From assembly GCA_900319855.1 (NCBI GenBank), contig ONQC01000011.1, positions 20,850-84,849 on the forward strand: a DNA stretch of 64,000 nucleotides, read 5' to 3'. The notes under the pieces were generated by a model that was not told the origin of the DNA, made no database searches, and worked only from the letters and a program-made list of their open reading frames with translations. Shown one piece after another: positions 1 to 7,236 of the stretch. The position numbers were made by a program, and so were the translations under genes. How positions within the stretch are numbered: position 1 is the first letter of the stretch; every line of letters begins with the position of its first letter. This stretch comes from an uncultured Bacteroidales bacterium. GTDB lineage: Bacteria > Bacteroidota > Bacteroidia > Bacteroidales > UBA932.

Positions 1-552
1 CGGTACGTCTTCCGTGTCACCGGCCACATAGATCCGCAGGCCGTCGATCGTAAAGACATAGCCGTTGCCGTTTCCGAAAGGATGCAGGTTCTCGCGACCG
101 GGAGTCGTATTGTAGGCCGGAACGGCTTCCACCTTGATATCCTTGGTCAGCTGGCGCTCGTCCCCGTTGTGCATGATATCCCCGTAGCCGAGCTGTTTCT
201 GGCTCTTTTCATTGAGGACCAGCACCGAATTCTCGTCGTAGAGGGTGGCGATGGTCTCCGGATTGAAATGGTCGCCATGCTCATGGGTGATGAAGATGAA
301 CGCGGCCTTGCCGAAATCGTTCGCATAATCGGTCGGTTTTCCCATGCTGGCCACCGGGTCGCACTGGATGGTGACATCCTTGAAGGAGATGGAGATAGAG
401 CCATGCTTGATCAGGTTGATGGCGACCTCGCCATGCTTGGTCTTGAAGGTCTCAACGGCATAGTTCCCGTTGCCGGGGACGATGGTCTTGGCGCCGCACG
501 CCGCAGCCATAGTAGCGATTGCCATGACTGCCAATAATTTACCAAATCTCAT
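1..552 (-). CDS. MBL-fold metal-dependent hydrolase, lipoprotein (partial, 3' end outside window)
   Basis: The frame is open from an ATG at 552 to the window edge, giving 184 codons with no stop. Residues 1-19 form a lipoprotein signal ending in AAAC (C19). The motif HEHGDH at residues 90-95 is the HxHxDH zinc-binding signature of the metallo-beta-lactamase fold. The sequence around it (IKHGSISISFKD, CDPVAS, ITHEHGDHF) resembles the UPF0173/UlaG-like Zn-dependent hydrolases, whose substrates are mostly unknown. The start overlaps the 3' end of the upstream nitroreductase gene by 14 bases, so the two are probably co-transcribed and translationally coupled. The fold assignment is firm; substrate and physiological role are not known. 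Confidence 0.85.
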   Translation of the reverse strand, partial: MRFGKLLAVMAIATMAAACGAKTIVPGNGNYAVETFKTKHGEVAINLIKHGSISISFKDVTIQCDPVASMGKPTDYANDFGKAAFIFITHEHGDHFNPETIATLYDENSVLVLNEKSQKQLGYGDIMHNGDERQLTKDIKVEAVPAYNTTPGRENLHPFGNGNGYVFTIDGLRIYVAGDTEDVP

Positions 553-1171
553 AGTGAATACGTGTTGGATCCCACTTGTCTTTCGGTTTTTCATCGCCGC
601 CCGGTACGCCGACCGGAACGACACAATACGGGACGACCGTGGCCGGCAGATGCAGGGCATTCTTGACCGGCATGTAACGGTCTTTGTAAGGATAGCAGGC
701 GGTCCAGCAGCCACCCAGGCCCATGGACTCGGCCGCCAGGAGGATGTTCTCGGTCACGGCGCCCATGTCGTCGCGCCAGATGCCGTTGGGCGTCGTGACG
801 GGATCGCCGCCGTCACGCGGGGTACGGGTGACGGTCGTGTCCGCACAGACTACGATGACCGCCGCAGCGTTCTTGTACATCCGCAGGTTGAAGTTGCCTT
901 CTCCGAAGATGCCCTCATACTTGGCGGGATCCTGCAGGACGACGAAACTCCAAGGACGGACGTCCATGCCGGAAGGGGCGGCCATGCCGGCCTTGAGCAT
1001 CGTCTCGATCTGGTCCTTGGTCAGTTTCTGGTCCGTATAGGAACGGACGCTCTTGCGGGCAAGGATGTTCTCCAGCACCGCATCGGATTTCGGGGCTTCC
1101 TGTTTCGGGGCGCAGGAAGCCAGGGCGGCCAGTACGGCCGCCAGGACAGTCAGGGTTTTGATAAGTCGCAT
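539..1171 (-). CDS. Nitroreductase family lipoprotein
   Basis: A 210-residue protein with a lipoprotein signal (lipobox LASC, C20) followed by a nitroreductase domain. RKSVRSY at residues 39-45 is the N-terminal FMN-phosphate binding motif, followed by MLKAGMAAPSG and RPWSFVVL, typical of NADH/NADPH-dependent FMN nitroreductases. The C-terminal part carries ILLAAESMGLGGCW and the VPVGVPG segment, also family-typical. A membrane-anchored nitroreductase is less common than the cytoplasmic form, but such exported members occur in Bacteroidota. It lies between the lipocalin-like gene (2-base gap) and the MBL gene (overlap), suggesting a three-gene transcript. The substrate is unknown. Confidence 0.88.
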   Translation of the reverse strand: MRLIKTLTVLAAVLAALASCAPKQEAPKSDAVLENILARKSVRSYTDQKLTKDQIETMLKAGMAAPSGMDVRPWSFVVLQDPAKYEGIFGEGNFNLRMYKNAAAVIVVCADTTVTRTPRDGGDPVTTPNGIWRDDMGAVTENILLAAESMGLGGCWTACYPYKDRYMPVKNALHLPATVVPYCVVPVGVPGGDEKPKDKWDPTRIHYEIW

Positions 1172-1173
1172 AT

Positions 1174-1677
1174 CTATTTACGTTTATAGGTTTCCAGCTG
1201 GGGATTCTTGACGTCCTGCTCCAGCAGGACCAACTCACTTTCCGTCAGGGAAATGATGGCATAGACATCCGGTTTCTTCGAAGTGAGTTCCTTCTTAAGT
1301 TCCTTCTTCACCGTATTGACCAGCAAAACCTTCAATACACCGGGCAGGTTGTTGTCTACCACATCGATCTTGGCGGACTTCGGATTGTTCCGGATGGTAA
1401 GGATATTCCCTTCGCGCGTCCAGGAGCCGGAGACGGAGAACACGATCTTGAAATGGAGGTCCACGTCATCCTTTCCCATGGTCATGGAGGCTTCACCGGA
1501 CTGGAAACAGGACCCGTCTTCAGCCAGCTTCATATCGGCAGTCATGATCATGGAAGAATCCATGCCGTCCTGCTTCTCATCCATCGACTCGGAAATCGAC
1601 CAGGTACCCGTCAGGTTCTGGGCGGCGGCAGGCAACACCAGCAGGGCTGCCAGCAAGAGAATCGCTAATCGTCTCAT
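1174..1677 (-). CDS. Exported lipocalin-like protein of unknown function
   Basis: I place the start at the ATG at 1677, giving MRRLAILLLAALLVLPAAAQ, a clean Sec signal peptide cut after AAAQ. The same frame opens further upstream at 1722, but that start lies upstream of the -7 box at 1703-1710 and would put charged residues ahead of the signal. The mature part starts LTGTWSISESMDE and has alternating beta-like segments (CFQSGEASMTM, HFKIVFSVSGSWTREGNILTIR), resembling lipocalin-like or DUF4923-type small periplasmic proteins. There are no catalytic motifs. It is the first gene of the minus-strand set with the nitroreductase and MBL genes. Function unknown. Confidence 0.7.
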   Translation of the reverse strand: MRRLAILLLAALLVLPAAAQNLTGTWSISESMDEKQDGMDSSMIMTADMKLAEDGSCFQSGEASMTMGKDDVDLHFKIVFSVSGSWTREGNILTIRNNPKSAKIDVVDNNLPGVLKVLLVNTVKKELKKELTSKKPDVYAIISLTESELVLLEQDVKNPQLETYKRK

Positions 1678-1702
1678 CTTTCGCACTTTCAGAGGTTTCT
1701 TA

Positions 1703-1710
1703 CAAAAATA
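1703..1710 (-). promoter_or_regulatory. Bacteroidota -7 box (TATTTTTG)
   Basis: Read on the minus strand the sequence is TATTTTTG, matching TAnnTTTG, 25 bases before the ATG at 1677. No TTG-type -33 element is obvious at the expected distance. Confidence 0.6.
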
Positions 1711-1722
1711 GGAATAATTCAC

Positions 1723-1760
1723 AGAAAAAGAAAACGCCCCCGGGAAAAACCGGGAGCGTC
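1723..1760 (-). terminator. Intrinsic terminator after tRNA-His
   Basis: On the minus strand a GC-rich hairpin (GACGCTCCCGG, loop TTTTT, then CCGGGGGCG) is followed by a T-rich tract. It lies directly 3' of the tRNA and upstream of the lipocalin-like gene's own promoter. Confidence 0.75.
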
Positions 1761-1766
1761 ACCAGG

Positions 1767-1840
1767 GGTGGATGATGGGGCTCGAACCCACGACACTCGG
1801 AACCACAATCCGATGCTCTACCAACTGAACTACATCCACC
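1767..1840 (-). tRNA. tRNA-His (anticodon GTG)
   Basis: On the minus strand the acceptor arms are GTGGATG and CATCCAC. The D arm contains GTTCAGTTGGTAGAGC, the anticodon stem-loop is TCGGA-TTGTGGT-TCCGA with anticodon GTG, and the T arm has GTGGGTTCGAGCCCCAT. The extra 5' G (-1) opposite the discriminator C is the identity feature of bacterial tRNA-His, so position 1840 is included. CCA is not encoded. Confidence 0.95.
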
Positions 1841-1852
1841 ATGTTGGGAATG

Positions 1853-1882
1853 CAAAGGTAGGGTTTTTTTATGGATTTCCAA
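1853..1882 (-). promoter_or_regulatory. Promoter of tRNA-His (TTG-N19-TACCTTTG)
   Basis: On the minus strand TTG (1880-1882) is followed after 19 bases by TACCTTTG (1853-1860), a consensus Bacteroidota promoter, 12 bases before the tRNA 5' end. Confidence 0.85.
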
Positions 1883-1932
1883 GTGCAGGGATTATTTTTT
1901 TGTGTAAAATTCGATTTGTCCGGAATTCTCCG

Positions 1933-1940
1933 TACCTTTG
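1933..1940 (+). promoter_or_regulatory. -7 box (TACCTTTG) for the carboxyltransferase gene
   Basis: TACCTTTG at 1933-1940 lies 69 bases before the ATG at 2010. A -33 element at the usual spacing is not evident. It is divergent from the tRNA-His promoter. Confidence 0.7.
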
Positions 1941-2009
1941 TAGATTGGTAAGAAAGAAAAAATCCCGAAACACTCTCGCAAGCAGAAACAAAACAATAAA
2001 CGATAACGA

Positions 2010-3791
2010 ATGGCACGTGAAATTAAATTCTCCCTTGTCTACAGGGATATGTGGCAGAGCTCCGGCAAATATGTTCCCCGCGTCGACCAGCTGGTCGAGG
2101 TAGCTCCGGCGATCATCGACATGGGCTGCTTCGACCGCGTCGAGACCAACGGCGGCGCCTTCGAGCAGGTCAACCTCCTCTTCGGAGAGAACCCCAACGT
2201 GGCAGTCCGCAAGTGGACGGCGCCCTTCCACAAGGCAGGCATCCAGACCCATATGCTCGAGCGCGGCCTGAACGCGCTCCGCATGAACCCGGTCCCGAAG
2301 GATGTCCGCGACCTGATGTTCAAGGTAAAGAAGCTCCAGGGCACCGACATCGCCCGTTCTTTCTGCGGTCTGAATGACCACCGCAACCTGCGCGGCAGCG
2401 TCGAAGGCGCCAAGAAAGGTGGCATGATCTCCCAGGTCGCCCTGTCCATCACCCATTCCCCGGTCCACACCGTCGCCTACTACATGGGCATCGTCGACAA
2501 GGTCGTCGAATATGGCTGCGATGAAATCTGCCTCAAGGACATGGCCGGCATCGGCCGTCCGACCTTCCTGGCGGAGCTCGTGACCGACATCAAGAAGAAA
2601 TATCCCCATATCAAGGTCCAGTACCATGGCCATACCGGCCCCGGTTTCTCCCCCGCCTCCATGCTGGAAGTCGCCCGTGCCGGCGCGGACTACCTCGACG
2701 TGGCCGTCGAACCCCTCTCCTGGGGCAAGGTCCATCCGGACGTGATCACCATCCGCGAGATGATGAAGGCCGACGGTTTCCTGGTCAAGGACCTCAACAT
2801 GGATGCCTACATGGAGGTCCGCCGCCTGACCCAGAAGTTCATCGACGACTTCCTGGGCTACTGGATCAACCCTTCCAACGCCAAGATGACCTCCCTGCTG
2901 GTGGGCTGCGGCCTGCCGGGCGGCATGATGGGTTCCATGATGGCCGACCTGAAGGGCTTCCAGGGCGCGATCAACGCCGCCCAGCGTGCCCACGGCCGTC
3001 CTGAGATGAGCCTGGACACCCTGATGGTCAAGCTCTTCGAAGAAGTTGAATACGTATGGCCGCGCCTCGGTTACCCGCCGCTGGTGACCCCGTTCAGCCA
3101 GTATGTCAAGAACACGGCCCTGATGAACCTGTTCAACATGCTCAACGACAAGCCGCGCTGGACCACCATCGACAAGGATACCTGGGGCATGATCCTCGGC
3201 CACATGGGCCAGCTTCCGGGCAAGCTCGCACCGGAAATCGTCGACCTCGCCAAGGAGAAAGGCCTGGAATTCACCACCTGCAACCCGCAGGACAACTACC
3301 CGGACGAGCTGCCTAAGTTCAAGGAGATGATGAAGCAGGAAGGCTGGGACGAGGGACAGGACCAGGAAGAACTCTTCGAGTTCGCTATGCATGAGCGCCA
3401 GTACCGCGATTACAAGAGCGGCGTGGCCAAGCAGCGTTTCAACGCCGAACTGGAAGACCTCAAGAAGAAAGCCGGCGCCCCGATCGTCGTCAAACGTCCG
3501 GTCGTCGAGATGCCGAAATTCTCCATCGAGGAATACCTCGCCAAGTATCCGAAGGCCACGCCGGTCCAGGCTCCGGCCAAGGGCCAGCTCATGTGGCAGC
3601 TGGATGTGGATGACGACTCCGCGGCTCCGGTCGTCGGAACGGCCGCCAAGGCCGGCAAGCCCGTCGGCTATGTCCAGACCCACTATGGCATAGAGGAACT
3701 GACCGCCGCCGTCGACGGACACCTCGTCGCCGTGCTGGGCAAACAAGGCGAGACCGTCGCCAAGGGCGAGATTGTCGCCTTCATCCAATAA
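2010..3791 (+). CDS. Carboxyltransferase (oxaloacetate decarboxylase alpha / pyruvate carboxylase B family) with biotinyl-like tail lacking the biotin lysine
   Basis: A 593-residue HMGL-like TIM-barrel carboxyltransferase with a PYC/OADA domain. Family markers visible are YRDMWQS near the N-terminus, RVETNGGA, LKDMAG (metal-bound carbamyl-lysine region) and the YHGHTGPG metal-binding His pair. Such subunits move carboxyl groups between biotin and pyruvate/oxaloacetate or a related acceptor. The C-terminus (about 520-593) folds like a half biotinyl domain (TAAVDGHLVAVLGKQGE, KGEIVAFIQ), but the AMKM motif is replaced by THYG; Tyr559 stands where the biotinylated lysine should be. It probably works with a separate biotin carrier protein, not seen here. 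It is monocistronic, with a strong terminator after it. Exact substrate not determined. Confidence 0.82.
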   Translation: MAREIKFSLVYRDMWQSSGKYVPRVDQLVEVAPAIIDMGCFDRVETNGGAFEQVNLLFGENPNVAVRKWTAPFHKAGIQTHMLERGLNALRMNPVPKDVRDLMFKVKKLQGTDIARSFCGLNDHRNLRGSVEGAKKGGMISQVALSITHSPVHTVAYYMGIVDKVVEYGCDEICLKDMAGIGRPTFLAELVTDIKKKYPHIKVQYHGHTGPGFSPASMLEVARAGADYLDVAVEPLSWGKVHPDVITIREMMKADGFLVKDLNMDAYMEVRRLTQKFIDDFLGYWINPSNAKMTSLLVGCGLPGGMMGSMMADLKGFQGAINAAQRAHGRPEMSLDTLMVKLFEEVEYVWPRLGYPPLVTPFSQYVKNTALMNLFNMLNDKPRWTTIDKDTWGMILGHMGQLPGKLAPEIVDLAKEKGLEFTTCNPQDNYPDELPKFKEMMKQEGWDEGQDQEELFEFAMHERQYRDYKSGVAKQRFNAELEDLKKKAGAPIVVKRPVVEMPKFSIEEYLAKYPKATPVQAPAKGQLMWQLDVDDDSAAPVVGTAAKAGKPVGYVQTHYGIEELTAAVDGHLVAVLGKQGETVAKGEIVAFIQ

Positions 3792-3810
3792 TCCCCTCTC
3801 CTGAGACTTT

Positions 3811-3848
3811 GACGGCCCGGCAGTTTTTTCCTGCCGGGCCGTTTTTTT
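3811..3848 (+). terminator. Intrinsic terminator
   Basis: Stem ACGGCCCGGCAG (3812-3823) and CTGCCGGGCCGT (3831-3842), loop TTTTTTC, followed by a run of seven T. It ends the carboxyltransferase transcript. Confidence 0.92.
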
Positions 3849-3900
3849 GTATCCGACGATGCGCCAAAGGATTGGACGACAGCGGTTCCCTGAAAGCCGG

Positions 3901-3929
3901 AAACGTTTAGAAATACACGTAAACGTTTA
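3901..3929. promoter_or_regulatory. Twin AAACGTTT palindromes upstream of the radC promoter
   Basis: AAACGTTTA occurs at 3901-3909 and again at 3921-3929, exactly 20 bp (two helical turns) apart, ending two bases before the -33 element of the radC promoter. The spacing and position suggest a tandem operator for an unknown regulator. No gene for the regulator can be identified. Confidence 0.5.
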
Positions 3930-3931
3930 AT

Positions 3932-3962
3932 TTTGAATTTGTTAATCGTTATTCTACCTTTG
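3932..3962 (+). promoter_or_regulatory. radC promoter (TTTG-N19-TACCTTTG)
   Basis: TTTG at 3932-3935, 19-base spacer, TACCTTTG at 3955-3962; the ATG of radC follows at 4001. Both elements match the Bacteroidota sigma consensus. Confidence 0.85.
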
Positions 3963-4000
3963 CCGCGAAGACCTTTAAAGACCGGTCTGTACAAAAAACG

Positions 4001-4641
4001 ATGAAGCTAAAAGAATGGAACCCCGAGGAGCGTCCGCGCGAGCGGCTGCTGAAGAAAGGAGCCGGCAGCCTGAGCCTGTCCGAACTGCTGGCCATCCTGA
4101 TGCGTACGGGAACAGGAAAACGGAATGTCGTAGAAGTCGCACAGGAGCTGCCCAGGCCATGCAAAAGGTCGGCGGCATCGGACAAGGTAAAGCCATCACC
4201 ATCACCGCTGCCTTCGAACTGGGCCGCCGGCTGATGGAAGAGCCCTCCCGGTTCGACGGGATCTCCATTACGCACGCAGCGATGATTTACCAACGGATCC
4301 TCCCCCGCCTGAAGGGCCTCGACCATGAGCAGTGCTGGGCCATCTATCTCAACCGGGCGCATTTCATCATCGACCAGGAACGACTGTCTTCCGGAGGCAG
4401 CGCCACGACGTCCTTCCCCCGGGAAGCCCTGTTGCGCCGCGCCCTGGACAAAAAAGCGTCCTTCGTCGTCCTGGTCCACAACCACCCCTCGGGCAGTCCC
4501 CGCCCCGGGAAGGCGGACATCCAGGAAACCGCCGCAGTCCGGGAAGCGCTCTCCAGCCTGGGAATCAGCCTGCTCGACCATATCATCGTCTGCGATGACA
4601 AATTCTACAGTTTTGCGGATGAAAAGGTCTACCTTGGATAA
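4001..4641 (+). pseudogene. radC: RadC/JAB-domain protein, disrupted by a frameshifting deletion
   Basis: The first frame (ATG 4001) encodes the RadC N-terminus (MKLKEWNPEERPRERLL, GSLSLSELLAILMRTGTGKRNVVEVAQEL), then runs into unrelated residues and stops at 4234. The rest of RadC continues in another frame from about 4148 (AQAMQKVGGIGQGKAI) through the JAMM/MPN metalloprotease-like motif HNHPSGS to the stop at 4641. At the junction the usual linker of roughly 12-20 residues between the VAQELL helix and the helix-hairpin-helix GIG motif is missing, so the lesion fits a deletion of 3n+1 bases near 4147. Promoter and C-terminal domain are intact. The lesion may be real or an assembly error. 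RadC function in general is poorly defined. Confidence 0.8.
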
Positions 4642-4663
4642 TCAGGATTTTTTCCTATATTTG
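4634..4663 (+). promoter_or_regulatory. upp promoter (TTG-N19-TATATTTG)
   Basis: TTG at 4634-4636, 19-base spacer, TATATTTG at 4656-4663; the upp ATG is 31 bases downstream. The -33 element lies inside the 3' end of the radC frame. Confidence 0.82.
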
Positions 4664-4693
4664 TTATTTGGAACCTGATCCCAACCGCAATCT

Positions 4694-5347
4694 ATGAAAG
4701 TCATCAATCTCGGCGAGACCAATTCGGTCCTCAACACGTACATCGCACAGATGCGCGACAAGTCGGTCCAGAAAGACAAGATGCGCTTCCGCGCCAATCT
4801 GGAACGCGTGGGGTACATTTTTGCCTATGAAATCAGCAAGACATTGGCTTACAGTACGAAAGAGATTGTAACGCCGCTGGGAATCGCCAGCATTCCCACG
4901 TATGACAGCCCGATCGTCGTTGCGACCATCCTGCGGGCGGGACTTCCGCTGCACCGGGGCATCCTGAACATGTTCGATACGGCCGAGAATGCCTTTGTCG
5001 CCGCTTACCGGAAATATGACCGGGGCGATGACTTCCACATCCAGATCGAATATGCCTCCGCCCCGAAACTGGATGGGAAAATCCTGATCCTGGCGGACGC
5101 CATGCTCGCCACGGGAGCTTCCATCGAGATCACCTACAACAAGTTATGCGAGGACGGCATTCCGGCCCACACGCATCTGGTGTGCCCGATTTCCAGCGTC
5201 TACGCCGTCGAATACCTGCAGAAACACCTGATGACCGACGACATCACGCTCTGGACGGCCGGCATGGATGAGGAACTGACCAGCCAAAGCTACATCGTCC
5301 CGGGTCTGGGAGACGCGGGCGACCTTGCATTCGGCGATAAGCTTTAA
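4694..5347 (+). CDS. upp: Uracil phosphoribosyltransferase
   Basis: A 217-residue type I phosphoribosyltransferase that converts uracil and PRPP to UMP in pyrimidine salvage. The PRPP-binding loop is LADAMLATGASIE, where the family has the DPMLATGGS pattern. The flexible loop region ATILRAGLPLHRG and the C-terminal uracil-binding segment YIVPGLGDAGDLAFG are also clear. Length matches the family (about 208-220). It has its own promoter. Its stop codon overlaps the stop of the convergent miaB gene (5344-5347), so no intergenic terminator can exist between them. Confidence 0.97.
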   Translation: MKVINLGETNSVLNTYIAQMRDKSVQKDKMRFRANLERVGYIFAYEISKTLAYSTKEIVTPLGIASIPTYDSPIVVATILRAGLPLHRGILNMFDTAENAFVAAYRKYDRGDDFHIQIEYASAPKLDGKILILADAMLATGASIEITYNKLCEDGIPAHTHLVCPISSVYAVEYLQKHLMTDDITLWTAGMDEELTSQSYIVPGLGDAGDLAFGDKL

Positions 5348-6669
5348 GCCAACTGACAGATCAATGTGGCCGAGGTGCAGGACAGCACCCGGACATCCAG
5401 ATAGTCCCCGGCGCGGTGCTCCGTGTCCGGGAATACGCACATCTTGCCGGCGGAGTTCCGGCCGCAGAGTTCGGCCGCATTGCGCTTGGACGGGCCTTCC
5501 ACCAGGATCCGGAATACCTTTCCGACATCGCGCCGGTTGCTCTCGAAGCTGAGTTCGTTCTGAAGCGCGATGATCTCGTTGAGACGGCGGGTCTTGACCT
5601 CGGGCGGAACGTCGTCCGGATAATTGCGGGCGGCCAGGGTCCCGGGGCGCTCGGAGTACTGAAACATGAAGGCCGCATCGTAGCCGACCTCGCGCATGAT
5701 GGAGAGGGTGTCCTGATGGTCCTGCTCCGTCTCGCCGCAGAATCCGGCGATGATGTCCGTTGAAATCGCGCAGTCCGGCATGACGCTGCGGATCTTGGCG
5801 ACCCGATCCAGATACCACGCCCGGGTATAGCGGCGGCGCATCTTGACCAGCATCGCGTCGCTGCCGCTCTGGACCGGCAGATGGATGCTCCGGCAGATGT
5901 TCTCATGGCGGCCCATGGTCTCGATCAGCTTGTCGCTGATATCCTTGGGATGGGATGTGGAATAGCGGACGCGGAGCTGCGGACTGATCAGTGCCACCTG
6001 TTCCAGCAGGTCGGCGAAGTCGACCACCGTATCATCGGCATCTTTCCAGTAGTAGGAATCCACGTTCTGGCCAAGGAGCGTAACCTCCTTATAGCCGGCC
6101 TGAAAGACCTCGCAGGCTTCCCGAACGATGGTCTTGGGGTCGCGGGAACGCTCGGCGCCGCGGGTATAAGGGACGACACAGTAGGAACAGACATTGTTGC
6201 AGCCGCGCATGATCGAAATGAAGGCGGATACGCCGTTCTTGTCGATCCGAACCGGGCGGATGTCGCCGTAGGTCTCTTCATGGGAAAGGAGGACATTGAT
6301 CTGCGGACGGTCCGGAGCCACGTCACGCAGCAGCTGCGGAAGGGTCCGGTAGGCATCCGGGCCGGCGACCAGGTCTACCTTCCGGCTGTCCAGCAGGGCA
6401 TCCTTGAGACGCTCCGCCATGCAGCCGACGATGCCGACGACCACGTCCGGACGGGCTTTTTTCTGCTGGCGGAACACATCGATCCGCCCCCAGATCCGCT
6501 GTTCGGCATTATCCCTTACCGAGCAGGTATTGGCCAGGATCACATCGGCCTGGTCCATGTTTTCCGTCCGCTCATACCCCTCGTCCGCCAAGATGGAGAA
6601 GATCACTTCCGTGTCATTCACATTCATCTGGCAGCCATAGGTTTCAATATACAATTTCTTTGTTCCCAT
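5344..6669 (-). CDS. miaB: tRNA-2-methylthio-N6-dimethylallyladenosine synthase
   Basis: Radical SAM methylthiotransferase that adds a 2-methylthio group to i6A37 of tRNAs reading UNN codons. Domains in order: the N-terminal UPF0004 domain with cluster cysteines in YGCQMN, ANTCSVRDNAEQR and IVGCMAE; the radical SAM core with CNNVCSYCVVPYTRGAERSR, in which CxxxCxxC binds the SAM 4Fe-4S cluster; and a C-terminal TRAM domain (about 380-441). I use the ATG at 6669 (MGTKKLYIETYGCQ, 441 residues). An upstream in-frame ATG at 6756 is poor because it precedes the -7 box at 6705-6712. Convergent with upp, sharing four bases. Confidence 0.96.
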   Translation of the reverse strand: MGTKKLYIETYGCQMNVNDTEVIFSILADEGYERTENMDQADVILANTCSVRDNAEQRIWGRIDVFRQQKKARPDVVVGIVGCMAERLKDALLDSRKVDLVAGPDAYRTLPQLLRDVAPDRPQINVLLSHEETYGDIRPVRIDKNGVSAFISIMRGCNNVCSYCVVPYTRGAERSRDPKTIVREACEVFQAGYKEVTLLGQNVDSYYWKDADDTVVDFADLLEQVALISPQLRVRYSTSHPKDISDKLIETMGRHENICRSIHLPVQSGSDAMLVKMRRRYTRAWYLDRVAKIRSVMPDCAISTDIIAGFCGETEQDHQDTLSIMREVGYDAAFMFQYSERPGTLAARNYPDDVPPEVKTRRLNEIIALQNELSFESNRRDVGKVFRILVEGPSKRNAAELCGRNSAGKMCVFPDTEHRAGDYLDVRVLSCTSATLICQLA

Positions 6670-6704
6670 GTCTTTGGCACGGCCCTTGATTTCAAACCGC
6701 GGGG

Positions 6705-6712
6705 CAAAGGTA
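6705..6712 (-). promoter_or_regulatory. miaB -7 box (TACCTTTG)
   Basis: On the minus strand TACCTTTG lies 35 bases before the miaB ATG at 6669. It faces away from the TATCTTTG box at 6734-6741, making a compact divergent promoter pair. Confidence 0.7.
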
Positions 6713-6733
6713 GCATTTTTCAAGGAATATCCG

Positions 6734-6741
6734 TATCTTTG
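6734..6741 (+). promoter_or_regulatory. -7 box (TATCTTTG) for the 6762 gene
   Basis: TATCTTTG lies 20 bases before the ATG at 6762 and is likely to drive the lipoprotein-SPOR-rpoN set. Confidence 0.7.
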
Positions 6742-6761
6742 CCATTTAGGAAACATCTGAT

Positions 6762-7235
6762 ATGAAAAGAATAAAAACCATTCTGCCCCTTTTCGCCGCC
6801 GTCCTGGCCCTGTGCCTGACCGGTTGCAACCGCATTGAGCAGATCAAGAGTATCCAGATGACTTCCTGGGCGCTGGAATCCGTCACCCCCGTCGGGCTGC
6901 GCAGCCTGAAGGCCGAACTGGCCGTCGGGATCGAGAATCCGGCCATGCAATTTACCCTGGAGGACATCGAAGGCGTGCTCTATCATAAAGGCACCGAACT
7001 CGTCGTCTATTCAGCGGACCCGATCACCGTACGTGCCAAAAGCGCGGCGGTTTACCCGCTCAACTGCGCCGCCCACCTCGGCGGCGAGTATTCGCTGCTG
7101 GGCGCTTTGGCCCTGCTGCACGATTACGACCTGGCCGACTTCACGACGGACATCCATGCGAAGGTCCGTCTTAAGAGCGGAGTCGCCAAGAACTTTACAT
7201 TCAAGGATATACCGATTAAGGATCTCGTAGAATAA
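6762..7235 (+). CDS. LEA-type-2-like lipoprotein
   Basis: A 157-residue lipoprotein with lipobox LTGC (C24). The body (SWALESVTPVGLRSLKAELAVGIENPAMQFTLEDIEGVLYHKG and onward) has the beta-sandwich pattern of LEA14/WHy-type domains, in which a conserved NP (here IENPA) follows an alternating strand. These domains occur in small periplasmic lipoproteins of unknown role in Bacteroidota. It is separated by one base from the SPOR-domain gene downstream, so the two are likely co-translated. The function is not known; the family call is moderate. Confidence 0.7.
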   Translation: MKRIKTILPLFAAVLALCLTGCNRIEQIKSIQMTSWALESVTPVGLRSLKAELAVGIENPAMQFTLEDIEGVLYHKGTELVVYSADPITVRAKSAAVYPLNCAAHLGGEYSLLGALALLHDYDLADFTTDIHAKVRLKSGVAKNFTFKDIPIKDLVE

Positions 7236-7236
7236 C

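Noticed and set aside
1869-3788. A 639-codon open frame antisense to the carboxyltransferase gene
   Set aside because: Low-complexity His/Asp/Gly-rich translation with no recognisable domain; shadow of the real gene.
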